64,000 nucleotides of DNA from Trissonchulus latispiculum (Eukaryota; Nematoda; Enoplea; Enoplida; Ironidae): contig JASAND010022061.1 in NCBI GenBank assembly GCA_030248195.1, positions 45,948 to 109,947 of the forward strand. The letters run 5' to 3'. A program made the position numbers and the translations under genes. Of this stretch, positions 44,578-57,900 are shown piece by piece (the first letter of the stretch is position 1; each line of letters begins with the position of its first letter). Under the pieces are notes generated by a model that was given only the letters and a program-made list of their open reading frames with translations, was not told where the DNA came from and did not search any database.

Positions 44578-47153
44578 AGCAAGAGTTTATAATACCAAGA
44601 GTAAGACACTCAGCTCTTCCTGATAGAATAAGCTTGCAAGATGTAGAAACCTCGGAGCAAAATCTCGGGGGGGGCTTCTCAGCAAGCAAACATACAACGC
44701 TGACATTTTTTAAAAACGGGCGTTTTCGACAAATTAAATACTATAACTTGAGCTAAGAAAATCGTACAGCAATATATAATTTTTATATCACTATGTTGCA
44801 TAGAACGAGTTCTTTTTATGATATAAAAATTATATAGTTCGGTTTAGATAATTTCTTACAAAACCGGTGTCACGGTGAAATTTTTCCCCCTAGAAATTTT
44901 TCCCCCCGGAAAAATTTCACCGGTGAAATTTTTCCCCCCGGAAAAATATCACCGGTGAAATCTTTCCCCCCGGAAAAATATCTCTGATGAAATTTTTCCG
45001 GGGGGAAAGATTTCACCATTCAGTTGTAAATAATTTTTAACATCTATTTTCAACTTTCCAATTAATTTATTTTTTCCGAATCGAATTTTTAATTGTTTCC
45101 TAACGTAATTAACAATATTTCTATGACGTTATTTTATTAGCCCCAGCTCCAAAAAAATAAAATTCTCAAAACTGAGATTAATGTAGATTTGCCTTGAATT
45201 CTCCCGTTTCAGAGAGGCAACATAATTTTTAAAAAGGTCACAGATGTAGAAATGTTCAATGAGAAAGATTTAATTCCTGCACTTGATCATTACTGTACCT
45301 ATGTGTTTTGTAGTGCTCCCTTATTTGCGGATTCGATTCCAAAAATACAAACGGATTAAAAAACGGAAATATTGAGTAAAATTTAAGTTGAACTAATTGA
45401 AGTTAAGCTAGTTCTTTTGTCCCCAAATTTTCAAGGATTTATTGGTTCTTTTGGCCTATTTCTTTACAGATCCTATATCCTTTGGAAAATTCCCAAGAAA
45501 AAGTGAATGCATAGAGTATAGTATATACTATATTTATGCTCGATCTTCACAGTCTCATTGCACATTTTATCAAATCCTATTGGCTGGAGTTCGTTGCTCT
45601 AAGCTAAAGATTTGGTCGAAAAACCATTTTGGTAAAACTGCGATTATTTTTATTTTGAACATCGATTTCTCAAAAACAAACCAATGGATTCGCGTGATTT
45701 TCGGCAGGATGAAAATTCGCACTATCGCGGAGGGACAATTGTCTTGGTTTGAGTTAAAGTCTCCAGTAGCTACAGAAATCTCACTGAAACTTACAAATTT
45801 CGTGTCACCACCGCACGGATTTCTGGAGCATTAAGACCTGTTGACTTATTGAGCCAAATACAAAAAAGTTCTTCGGCCCACATGTCCTTCTTATCAGGAC
45901 ACATAAACAAATTTGGGTCGATTCTACAGTTTAGAGAAATCAATATTCAAACATTTTTAGCCTATATTTAGCCTTTGTGTCAGAAAATTTTTGCTAATTT
46001 AGCTAGTTTCGTGAACTCATTTGAATGTTCTGATAAGCTTTAAAACGATGTAATAAAGCTCTTTCCAACTCCCAAAATTGCGAAAGTTATAGCGTTTCAA
46101 AAAGTCTCCATAAAAACCCTGCTGAAAAAGATACCAGAACTTTAAAATTTAGTTAAACAAGCTAAAAGGATTAATCTTAACTCGGCTATACTATACTCTA
46201 TGCATTCACTCTTTGCTGGAAATTTTCCAAAGGATATAGGATCTGTAAAGAAATAGGCCAAAAGAACCATTAAATCCTTGAAAATTTGGGGACAAAAGAA
46301 TTAGCTTAACTTCAATTAGTTCAACTTAAATTTTACTCTATATTTCCGTTTTTTAATCCTTTTTGGAATCGAATCCGCAAATAAGGGAGCACTACAAAAC
46401 ACATAGGTACAGTAATGATCAAGTGCAGGAATTAAATCTTTCTCATTGAACATTTCTACATCTGTGACCTTTTTAAAAATTATGTTGCCTCTCTAAAACG
46501 GGAGAATTCAGGGCAAATTTACATTAATCTCAGTTTTGAGAATTTTATTTTTTTGGAGCTGGGGCTAATAAAATAACGTCATAGAAATATTGTTAATTAC
46601 GTTAGGAAACAATTAAAAATTCAATTCGGAAAAAATAAATTAATTGGAAAGTTGAAAATAGATGTTAAAAATTATTTACAACTGAACGGTGAAATCTTTC
46701 CCCCCGGAAAAATTTCACCGGTGATATTTTTCCGGGGGGAAAGATTTCACCGGTGATATTTTTCCGGGGGGAAAAATTTCTACGGGGAAAAATTTCACCG
46801 TGACACCGGCAATAAAGCATCCTTGCCATGAAAATTCGGAGAATAATGCCTTACATTGTTGCTGAATTTATGAGGGATTGCCTAAACCGAACTATATAAT
46901 TTTTATATCGTTAAAAATATCTCGTTCTACGCAATATAATGATATAAAAATTATTGCTGTACGATTTTCCTAGCTCAAGTTATAGCATTTAATTTGTCAA
47001 AAACGCCCGTTATATATTAAAAAATGTCAGCGTTGTATGTTTACATGCTAAGAAGCCCCCCGAGATTTCGGCCTTAATGTTTCGAGCATCTTGCAAGCTT
47101 TTTTGGGAAGAGCTGAGTGTCTTACTCTTGGTATTATTGGTATTATAAACTCT
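44578..47153. repeat. Large palindrome with arms near 960 bp
   Basis: 44578-45540 and 46190-47153 are reverse complements with scattered differences. Shared landmarks are ATCGTACAGCAATA, TATATAGTTCGGTTTAG, clustered GGTGAAATTTTTCCCCCCGG blocks and CTATATCCTTTGGAAAATT. The spacer (45541-46189) holds a copy of the dispersed 1-kb repeat. No transposase is visible. Fragments of the same family occur at 37560-37860. Confidence 0.9.
45570..46145 (+). repeat. Dispersed 1-kb repeat, copy C
   Basis: Covers the right half of copies A and B: GTAAAACTGCGATTATTTT, ATCGATTTCTCAAAAAC, GGAGGGACA, CCCACATGTCCTTC and AAGCTCTTTCCAACTCCCAA occur in order. It sits exactly in the spacer of the surrounding palindrome. 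Confidence 0.85.
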
Positions 47154-48664
47154 TGGTTTCAGCTTTCCGTAGAGAACAAGATTTAGCTTACACGTAACTG
47201 TATCTGTGGAGAAGGAAAAGCAAAGTTTTATTCAGTTTCCGACCGCAACTTTCCAATCGGCTAGCAGACAGTTAAGATTTGTTGGGTTACAGTTATGGTG
47301 ACTGACGGACCAATTTGAGTCTCATAAAATGGTAACCTACTGGGATAAAAATAAGGATATAGGCACCCCAACTATGAATCTTCGGTATGAATGAAACTTT
47401 GAAGTCTGAAGCTCTGTTTATGGCTTCCTATTTTAATCTTGTATTTTAACATAAACTTGTCGATTGGTTTGCGAGATGTTCTATTAATAGGTACCGGCAT
47501 TCCAGAAAGGTTTGAAAATATATAAACTACATGTTGTCCGAATGTGGGCATTGTCACTGAAATCATTCTGAGATAAAAAAGGGTTGAACTGTTAAATTGA
47601 AAAGAAATCAGTAGAAACCCAATGATATACGATTCGCGGGCTAGACACTTTTCTAATGGTAATTTCATAGTCCCAGTCGCCTCTTGACGCGCGTAGACCT
47701 ACACTGCCATGTTACATTTGGAGGCATCGACGCTTCCAAATGTAACATCACGTTCTGGCTCCATGCTACCACTGGAAGCGTCGACGCGCCCATTTTTATC
47801 ATGCCAGTTTACGCGCATCGACATTTACAACATGATATTGACGTTTGTAGAAGCACGTAGTCGCGCGTCGACGCGCGTACACCTGCGTTCGCGACTATGA
47901 AGGCACCTTTATATCTATCAATCCCGACTCTAACCTGTTGCACTTCCTACAAGGCGTGTACCGATAGGACAAACCAAGAACAACAAATTTTAATTTGATA
48001 AAGCATGATCATTCTATAGTGGATCTGCGTCGGCATCAAATGTGCACCATCTAAAATTGACTGCTTGATTCTCATTTAAAATAGGAAGGTAGACCATGCA
48101 TAGCAAAAATAGCCAATCATCTTGTGTATTTCTTCATATAAAAATCATTTCTATTGGATGTTTGTGAAATGCACTAACGAACGTGCCAAAGAATTTCTAT
48201 TGAATCCGATGGTACAGATTACGCACTGTATACAAATTAGCCATTATTTGCAAAAAGTTAATATTTTAAAAATGCCGCTGATAAGTTAAAATTTAACAAA
48301 TTTAAAAATTAGAAAACCAGCATTTATTCTAATTGCATAAAATACGACTATATAAAATCTTTCTTTCCACTTCGAAATATTTATTTTGATTTCACTGGAT
48401 TGGTTCACTTTTGGCCACTGACTAGTACACATTTGGGACAGTGGACATAAACTGCACCAAATTCAATAAAAACTAATTGTCATTTTAAGAATTGATTATA
48501 ATCGTGAAGTTCACTGTGTTGTTACGAAATTCGAAAAGAACAAGATTATACATTGATATAAAATATTGTTTGGATTAATTTTCGATTTTTTAAAAACACA
48601 ACTGTGAGAGCTTTGGAAAAGTGGTGCAAACAGGGCACAACCACTATATTTTATTTATTTAAAA
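47154..48664. other. Upstream region of the Cys-loop receptor gene
   Basis: No gene was recognised. 47690-47905 contains repeated GTCGACGCGC and CCAAATGTAACAT blocks and ends GCGACTATGAAGGCACCTTT, like 22258-22345. The rest is AT-rich. Confidence 0.5.
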
Positions 48665-48675
48665 TTTCAGGGAAA
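48665..48675 (+). other. Candidate 3' splice site before the receptor ATG
   Basis: ATTTATTTAAAATTTCAG ends at 48670, only five bases before the start codon. It fits a spliced-leader acceptor or the end of a 5'-UTR intron. Confidence 0.45.
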
Positions 48676-48770
48676 ATGTACATAATATGTTTGCTAAGCT
48701 TGCTGGTTGCAGTTGCAAAGGGATCCTATATGCAGACAGCGCCCAACCATGGTGCACTTGCCAGCCAAGA
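48676..48770 (+). CDS. Cys-loop receptor, exon 1 (signal peptide)
   Basis: Encodes [20 protein letters not shown] and 11 more residues, ending CAAGA|GTAAGA in phase 2. The hydrophobic run fits a secretory signal. The link to exon 2 across a 4-kb intron rests on phase and on the expected protein start. Confidence 0.7.
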
Positions 48771-51700
48771 GTAAGAAAACCTGAGCCTATCCTATGTAAC
48801 TAAATAAACTAAAACTAATTAAATAAAATTATAAAATTAAACTAAAATAAAATTAATAGATACTCGTATATTACCACCTCTTCTTCTTCTCCTGATGCAG
48901 CGATTCGGCAGATGCCATAGACCCGCCCAGTCAGATGCGGCCGGCCCTCCTCAGGAGATCCAGAACTTTCTTTGGAAATCGTAGCATTTCGGCGGCAGAT
49001 AACCCGTCACCGAAAAAGTGATTTCGGAGTGTAGCTGTGGCTGGACACCCCGCCAGTAAGTGCTGAACCGACTCCTCCTCTTCATTGCAGAACAGGCAAT
49101 CAGGACGGCCCCAATTCGGAACAAATACTGTCTTGAGAGGGGCGAATGTCCAGTTCGCAGCTGGGCAATCAGCACCCCCTCCATCCTGGTTAGACCTGTT
49201 TGCTCAGGGCTATCAAGCCAACGATCTGGGAAGATATTGAAGTGTTGGTCCTGTTTTCTTGTTTCCAGCCAAAGTTTTCCTTCCTCAGTTTGATCCTAGC
49301 CTTAGCGATGTCCAGATCCACTGGGACATCAGTTTGAGGCAATGATGAGCCTTCTTTTGCCAATCTGTCAGCATGTTCGTTTCCTTCTACTCCGCAGTGG
49401 CTAGGGACCCACTGAAGCATCACCTGACAGCCAGCTTCCGCCAGCCGGGCCAGCAGTTTCCAGATGTCAGTTACTAGTTTGGTGCCCCTCGGTGGCGGAC
49501 CAGATGATATCTTCTCCACGGCGCTTCTGGAGTCAGTTAGGATTAGCACCTTGTTATGTGTCCAGTTAACAAGGTTTGCAGATTCTTCTAGCCATTGTAG
49601 TCCTTCCTTGATCGAAACCATTTCAGCTCTGTAGCTGGAACAGGCGGGACCAGCAGGCCTGCAGATAGATACGTTGTTTGTGATTCCTCTGCCACGAATC
49701 AAGCCTCCACTTCCGCCATTTGCGTTGCCTTCGCCGACGGAGCCATCAGTCCAAATTTCAAGGTCATGTTCAGGAAGAGCGGCGATGGTTTCCGTGGTTG
49801 CAGACTTCTTCAAATAGTCTGGATCTTCTTTGGCGATATCCGCCAGTAAGGTTGCTCTGCATTGTATATTTCCAGTTACCAGCTCCAACTGCCACGGTTC
49901 TATCGGTGATAGTCTTACGCTTTCTTCTTTGGCAAATTCATACAGTCCCACCTTCCGAGACCAGGACTTGCCTGCGGTTCGCCAGGATCCAAGGGACTTC
50001 AGTCTGCCAGAACAGTCCTGGCGGACAGCTTCCTGGAGGATAGGCGAGTAGGTCTTCCTTTGGCTCTTCTCATGCGCGATACTGGCTAGAATATTGCGTC
50101 GTTCTTGGAGAGGCAGCAGATGTGCTTCAGCGACCAAAGCGTCCGTCGGAGTGCTTCGTACACACCCGGTTATTACCCTGGCAGCAGCGCGCTGGTCCTT
50201 CTCTAAAAGTTCCATGTTCGAGTTTGCCACGTAGGGCATCCACACGCGCAATACTCCACCATAGATCTTAGGTACGTGATGTAGATCAGGCGGAGTGCAC
50301 TTTGGCTGCACCCCCACTTCTTTCCAGAGAGCATGCGAAGAATCTGTCGGCGTTTCTTCAGCTTGCCAGAGATCTTCAGAATATGGTCTTTGAAACTGAG
50401 CCTTCTATCAAAGGTGACTCCTAGGAAGGTTGGGGTAGGGTTGAATGGAATGCCCGAGTTCCCAACCTTTATTCTGATCCTCGCCTTGGCGTCGTGGTTG
50501 TCCAGGGAAAAGAATGTGGCCTCTGTTTTCTCCAGAGACACGGTCATTTTCCACTGCTCAGCCCATTTCATGATGTTTTCGAGGGCCACCTGTGTTTTGC
50601 TGGTGGCATTGGCAAGTGATTTATCGCTAGGTCATCTGCGAATAAGCTGAGTTCCACTCCAGCTGGTATTGCCGAGGAGATATCGTTGATCTTGCACAAG
50701 AAAAGTAGCGAGGACAGGACACTTCCTTGTGGCAGGCCATCTCGGAAGACTCTGTATCTGCTGTTCTTTCTGCCCACTCGAACTCTTGCAGTTCGATCGC
50801 TGAGATATTGTTTGAGCCATTGGAGTAGGGTGGGATTCCCAAACGGCCGAGTTTGTACATTAGTCCGTGCTTCCAGACTGTGGTTTGGCCTGGGACAGTT
50901 TTCCATCCATTCGGTGGATGGTAGACCACACTTTTCGAGGGTCGGTGGATGGAGATAAACTTGTCGTGAACCAGTAAGTTCGTTTGGCCCTGTTGACAGC
51001 TTCTCGGGCATAGCGACAAGCAGCTTTCCATTCTGCATGGTCTTCGGCTGCTCTGGCTCGGCATCTGACATCTCCTGATTCCACCATGGTTTTGGCTCCT
51101 TCCGTCGGCCTTTTGGGGATGTGGCTCACTGCTGCCTGCAGTATTGCGTCGTATAGGGCTGTTGTAAGCTCATGTACTGTTGGGTCTTCCAAGGGCTGTT
51201 CAGATAGGAGCTTATCGCAGGTTTCTCTGAAGGCTTTCCAGTTTGCCTTGCGATAGCAGAACGTAGGGTCCAAGCGATTCAGGTTTTTCTTCTGGTTGGA
51301 GATTTGGATCGAAAGGTAGATCGGAAGATGATCAGAGCCCATGTCAGTTCCAGTTCGCCACTGCAGTTGCCCTGACATCCCTGAGTGGCGCAGGGTAACA
51401 TCAGATGCGCTGGGGTTCCCAGTGATTCTGCTGTTTCTGGTGGCCGAGCCGTCGTTCGCACACAGGAATGAGTTATCCATTAGGAAATCTTCTATGATTC
51501 CGCCGTGGGCGTTTTCTGGTAGGTAGGGGTCCCATTGCTTGGAATGTGTGTTGAAATCTCCGCACACGATGACGTTTCTGCCATTAGGCAAGCAGCTGAG
51601 GTCAAGGTCTAGCTGCCTCTGATCTTCAGTTCCCGCATTTATGGGAGGGACATAGACGTTCACCAAGATGAGGCTTCTCTGGCGTGCCTCGTTTGGCCAC

Positions 51701-54700
51701 ACTTCGACGGCCATCGCTTCTGTGACCTGGTCAGTGGGTGGCGTCAGCGGTTCTGTATATATAAGCGGAATATTTGATATCGTCCCTGATGAGTACAGCT
51801 AGGCCACCTCCGAATATTCTCGTCACGATTCGTGCCTTCTGCCTCTAGTCCTATCCAGGCGAAGACAGGTGTATCCAGGGCAGTTAAAGTTCTTTCCGTC
51901 GCTGAGCTTCGTTTCCTGGATCAGAGCTGTGTGAATATCGCCGTCTCACAACACCTGCGCGAGTTCTGCTGCCTTATTTGCCACGCCATCAGCATTCCAT
52001 TGGACAATACGACAATACGAAAGGCATTTGCAGGTTTGGGGACCATCACCCACCGAAGGGCCAGACATAGCAGACTGGCTAGGGCGAGAGTAAGGCAGGT
52101 TGAGTAGGGGTTGTGGGGCAGGGTTGTTTCCACGACCAGTGATCTATTGCTGGGCATGACGCGTTCCAGGTGTTCGACTGACAGTGCCCCCCATTGTCTG
52201 CGGACATGGGGGCGGGAGCTGTGGTCGGGATGCGGGATGGTTGGAAACACTTCGGACAGCGCCAAATTACGCTGCCTTGGCTGTCTCGGGGCAGCCTGCT
52301 GATCTCCGTGCTCCGCAGATTTGAGCACTTAAGGTGTACCCAGAGTTCGCAGTTATTACACAGGATGGATGTCCCCTCCAGGTGACGGGGCGGGAGCAAA
52401 CTGAGCATGGATTTACTGTGGGACCGGGTGGGCCGGGATTGGGGGTGGACGTCACCGGCTCTGAGGAGAAGGATGGGCACTACACCGTCGGGGTATCCAG
52501 CCACAGGCACATGCCGGTTAGAGTGGGCTGGTTCAGTCCAACCGGCTGCCAAAAACACAGGTCCAGTTCCAGATTCTGGACCAGGCCTGATGAGGGGCTG
52601 AGGATGCTGGTTGTTTGGCATGAGCCACGGACCACGTAGCTTCCAGAGTTCTTCCGGCAGCTGGACGCAACCAATCTTCGATCCGCATTACCACCTCTAA
52701 AAGTACTAATTTAAGCGCCTGTTTAACATTCGCTGCTGTTGGTTTTGAAACTGTGACCGAATTGTTAGAAATGAATATATAAGTTAATGTAATATCATGA
52801 CTTACATCAATGTTTAGTGAAATTGATACTCTACTGAGGACAATGCGAAGTCGAAATTACAACCGCAGAGTTCGCCCACATGCAGGAGGTAGGCAGGTTA
52901 CAATCAAAAGATCAAAAGACTATTTTCTGTTACAGTAACACTATAAGTATAGTTGTTCAATCTAACGTCAACTTCCACGCTATCTTCTTGCAGTCCTGTT
53001 TGACGCCTCACGCCAAGTCCTCAATATGGCCATTTCAAGTGAACTCCAAAATGTCTAAATCAGCGTTTTGCTGCCCGGGGGCAGCAGTAGAACACTCTAC
53101 TACAGGGCAACTATTTCTGGTTCGATACTCGCCCTGGACACTTTTCTTCACATCTTTCAATCTTGAGTTTTGACCCTTTCATACACAAGTGTGGATGCCT
53201 ACCCTATGCCTGTTTATTTCTCAATCATTTTCATCAAAAATGATAGATTTCTACTGGCTTCTGGTTAGAACCAAAAGCGAACAACTGTTAAATCTACACC
53301 TTCTTCATGCATCAATGTTTACTTGACTTGCTACGACCTTTGGTCCAGTCCAAGTCTGAAAAACGCCCATATGAAGAAAAGGTCGAAATGTTGTGTCCAA
53401 AAATTCCTTTAACCGGACCCCTTTACAAGGAAAGGGTCAAACTTTTAGCATTAGCCGCTGAGTGACTGTTTTCCCTGTTTCAGTGAAACCGACAGAAGTT
53501 GAAGTGAGCATGTACATTGGAAGTCTGAGATCTGTCACAGAAAGAACTATGGTAAGAATTACAAAAACGGTTTATCACTAAACACTCGCCTGAAGGTAGA
53601 GAGAAATGGTTGTTACATTTGGTTTTGAAGACTAAATCTAAACCGTTACGTATACATTAACAATACACTAACTGTTTGTTTGCTATTAACAAGAGTACCA
53701 TAACGTTTAGAGTATGACACTAAGCCTAGTCTCTGTTATCAGAGCAAAAACTATGTATGCTCTATTCTGTTCGCTAACGGCTGACCCCCCTCCACAAATC
53801 AGATTTTAGTGATGCCCCCGCAAATCAGAACCAGTCAAAACGGGGGTACGCTCACTCGCTCTATGTTTCATGCTATATGCTTCAAATTACGGCTAGCTTT
53901 AAACGTCAATAAATATTGTCATTTTAATCTTGTCTTTTGTCAGGACTACAAGATTGAACTGTACTTCCGTGAGTACTGGCTAGAGGAGCGACTGGCCTTT
54001 GATGCTGCCGACTACGGCGACAAGGACCTACTGAATATTCATGAAAGTCTGATCGCCCTTCTATGGACTCCGGACACCTTCTTTCCGAACGCCTATGCCT
54101 CCAAAAATCCGGAACAAGGCTCCATCACACATCGGTCACTGTTGAGACTTAATGCCAGCGGGCAGGTCCTATACAGTCAACGGTATGTGTGCACTAAATG
54201 GGTAAACTGAACACGATACGTAAAGTTTGTGATTAACATGTAAAAGATAATTTAACCTAGATAAACTTGGTATGTACCAGAGATTAAACCGGGTAACTAT
54301 TTACTGACCCGGTGACCAGGTTTCATCTCTGGTATGTACCTTTGGTCTTCTGTGCACCAACGCAGCAGTTCGTATATGCTTACTCCGTCATTTTAATTCC
54401 AGTGCTTATGGAAAAGACAAGAGTTTACATAAATGCTTGCGTTTTGGGATTGGTAGCGTTTCGTTGTAAGATGCAAAAATTAATACTGACCTGTCTGCTA
54501 CTTGCTTGCTACACCACACATTTTTTGCTACGGACTCAATCACCACCAAGGCACTACATGAGGCCTATATGGTGATGCTCTCCGCAGTCCTTTGAAAGTG
54601 GACAAGAAGCGGAGAAGCGAAGACCACGGATAGAAAATGTGATCCACAAGCCAAGTCGGTGTACGGTTATTGGCCAGAGGCCGCAGTCACACCCAAGGCA

Positions 54701-54868
54701 AACGACGTTGAATGTAAGCAACACAGTTTGCCCCCCCGCATACCCCAAGTGAGTAAGATGGCTAAAACCTAGGTAGGCCTACTCGGAAAGCCTGGCGAAA
54801 AATACTGCTGCAGTGGTGTTAAAAGTTTGAATTATTATTAGATTCATTCAACAGAGTTGATTAGATTT

Positions 54869-54944
<76 letters not shown>

Positions 54945-57900
54945 GAATGATTTATATTATAGAGTTTCAGTGACGGCGGAATGTCCAATGGATCTGAGTT
55001 TATATCCATTTGATGAACAGCGATGCAAACTTTCCATTGAGAGCTGTATGTTTTTAATTACCTTGCAATAAACTAATTAAGTGGTTTAGAATTTGGGTAA
55101 TGTAAAGTATAGTGAGAAAGATAGTAAAAAATGCACAATTTACACTAAATGAATGTTATCAAATACCGGACACAAAAGTAGATGCGTACAGACGCGCACC
55201 TGTCAAAAATTCGCGATGGGTTACCACCGCGGACCATTGCAACGAAGGAATGCACTGACAAATTAAGTCTTAAAGTTGCTGCATAAAGTGGCAAGGTTTC
55301 ATCAAATATCCTCTGTCAAAACTAAACGTGTGTTGAGTTTGAATTGGATGGAACGAGAAGTAATGCAAAACTGAGGTTAAACATTCAAAACAATATAAAT
55401 TTTCAGTACTTGAACAGTGAACACCCAGGGATCGACTTTCAGAAACGGATATTTCCTCCGGAAATATTTTGGGAGAGGCCGAACGTGGTTACGCGACAAA
55501 TGTTTTGCCCAATATAAATATTTCTTTTTATTACTCTGGATGGTTTCTTACTCCTACTCTCACCAAGAGTACACTCCCATTATAAGTTGACTTGATTCTG
55601 GGTGTCTATGTACGTTGTGATTATTATCCTATAATGTTTGTTTTTTAAATTTTTGAAGGTTTGTTTTAAAAAATTTTGAACGATACTTTATAAATTTAGA
55701 TGGTCAAAATATGGAACAGATAATCTACAAATGGCGACTGGATGGCAGCTCCAAACCGGTTCAAGTCAGAGAAGATCTGGAGTTGCCCGATTTTACACTC
55801 ACCAAAGTTATCACAAAACAACGAAACATTACACTTTCGACAGGTAAACAAACACTGCTACATGAAAAGATAAGAGTGTGACAGCTGGCAGGCTCTCCGT
55901 TATCAGCTGCAGGTACATGCTCTGCACGCTAACTTTGTGCGCGAAAAGTTAATTTTAACTCCTCTAACTCGTTTAACTTGTACTTTCAGGCATGTACAGT
56001 CGCCTAGAGTGCTGTTTCGTGTTCAATCGAAACGCAGGCTACTACTTCACCCAACTGTTCGTTCCGGCCTCAGCCATCATTCTGGTTGCCTGGTTGGCCC
56101 TGTGTCTGGAAAAGGACAGTAACTTCACGGACATGATTGAGGTCATCATTGCCACAACGTTCCTCTACTTTTCCTACAACAATGTCATGCCCAAAGTTTC
56201 CTACATTAAAGGTGAATATTTGGCTCTTTATGAGGGCCTAACTATAGGTCTCATCTTGGGCTCGAATAAGCTTGATTTGATTGTACCTGGGTGGCTCAAT
56301 CGGTAAAAGATTGTTGGTTGCTGTACTTAATAGAAAGCTCTGCGTTCAATTCCCGACTGTGGCTTTTTCGGGTGCCAAGCCTTTAATAACCTATAATATT
56401 CTGATTTATATCCTCAACTGTTGCTACCTTTTCCTGTCAGAAGCGTAAGATAAAGTGGTGATAAATATCCCCTAGACCGACAAAAAACGGGTGGACCCCC
56501 TCAGCAAGAAGTGAAAAAGGTAGCCTTCTCGTCCTAAAGGGAAAAGTGGTACACCTGTTAGTGATTTTTACCAAAAATTAACTTTTAGCGAGTTTTTTGA
56601 ATAAATTTCGTAAAAGTCGCTGAAAATCTTTTTTATTTTTTGCTGAAAATGTAAATTTTGGGTAAGACCCCCTTAAAATTTTGGTACCCTCGTAAAAGTC
56701 GGGGTGACCCCAAGAATCCGATCCCGTGTTACTGTATGTACAATTGTCGGAAGGCGAAATAGGATATCACCTCTGCAATTTTGCTACAAAATTCTTCAAG
56801 TATTTCAAGTTTTGTTGAGCTGTTTGTTTGTTGCCTTGTAGCTAGCTGGTTTGGTGGAACGATTGAGATATAAATCAAACTAACGTGGATTCGTAACCCA
56901 ATAAGGTCCTATTTTTCGTCTCTTGGGACCTTTTCGCGCAGCGAATTAAAAGAGTTAAACAGTTCATTTTAACTCGCCTGCAGGGTTAAACGAGTTAAAA
57001 TTTTTTAACTCTACTCTTATAACTCGCGCGCGAAAAGACCCTTAGATGTTGTGTTCTAGTGGCAGACAAGTTCACTTTTACTGACATTTGACAAGCGTCA
57101 CACTCTTAGTTATTGTAAAGATAAGACTGAGTTATCTCGAAATTAAGTAAAAGATTGCAGTTCTAGAGTGTGTGATGTCCGACTAATCTAACTCCGCTTA
57201 CCCTATCCGACTAAATAGGTCGACGGCAATCTATATTTTCAGTGCCGCGAATTTACTGTATAAACAAAACACAAAATAGAAAATCGAATTATCCAAAATT
57301 ATAATGTCAGGCACCAGATAATATCTTTTTAAATAACAAAGGAACAAACCATACGAATGTCCAGAAAGGAGAACATTTCAAAGAAAATGGATCACAACAG
57401 GAAAAATCAGACAAAATAGGGAAGAAATGGGGGGAAAGACAGAACTGGCAAACGACAAAGGAAACCCCACAGCTCTGACGAAATTCCTGCTCATGACACC
57501 AACTAAAGACTGAACTTGAGAATTTTGTGTGAGCGCCTTTTATAGTGCGCAATTAGCTAACAAGCCTGTGACTTTACACAACACCTTGCATTTAGCGGTT
57601 ACACGAAATTTCATTAATTTGAATAGAAATCAACTAGAGTAATAGAAATATTTCCACATTATCATGACAATATGAACTGTAAAACTCTCCTATTTCCTTC
57701 ATTCTAGCCATGGACATTTTCATGGGCTTCTGTTTCATCTTCGTCTTCATTGGTCTGGTCAAACTGGCCTGTCTGAAATTCCTTCGCGGTCGACTGAGCC
57801 CAGACGAAACTTTTGGCCCGCTGCCAAGACTCTGCCCGTGCGGGCCGAGGCGTCGAAAACCGCCCAGCTATGGCGCCAAAAAGAAGACCCGACTCAACAG

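Larger units (their letters stand above)
48870..52698 (-). mobile_element. Near full-length LINE (PHD, endonuclease, RT, RNase H)
   Basis: A 12-bp duplication, ATTACCACCTCT, at 48870-48881 and 52687-52698 bounds an element of 3805 bp (48882-52686). On the minus strand it encodes, in order, a PHD-type zinc finger (CSVC then [12 protein letters not shown] and CPKC), an AP endonuclease (GDFNTHS, SDH), a reverse transcriptase ([14 protein letters not shown]), an RNase H ([25 protein letters not shown]) and a C-terminal HSPLSRQYL segment. It ends in a short GAAGAAGA tail. At least six frameshifts split the frame, so it is inactive. RNase H after RT points to the I/R1-like superfamily. It lies in intron 1 of the receptor gene, antisense to it. 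Confidence 0.92.

Noticed and set aside
47372..47668. 98-codon minus-strand frame
   Set aside because: No similarity recognised, and composition like the surrounding non-coding DNA.
48901..49018. Apparent second receptor exon after a CTGATGCAG acceptor, open for about 40 codons
   Set aside because: It lies inside the LINE bounded by the 12-bp duplication, is antisense to the LINE 3' end, and does not resemble a receptor. 52818-52888 fits the phase and the family.
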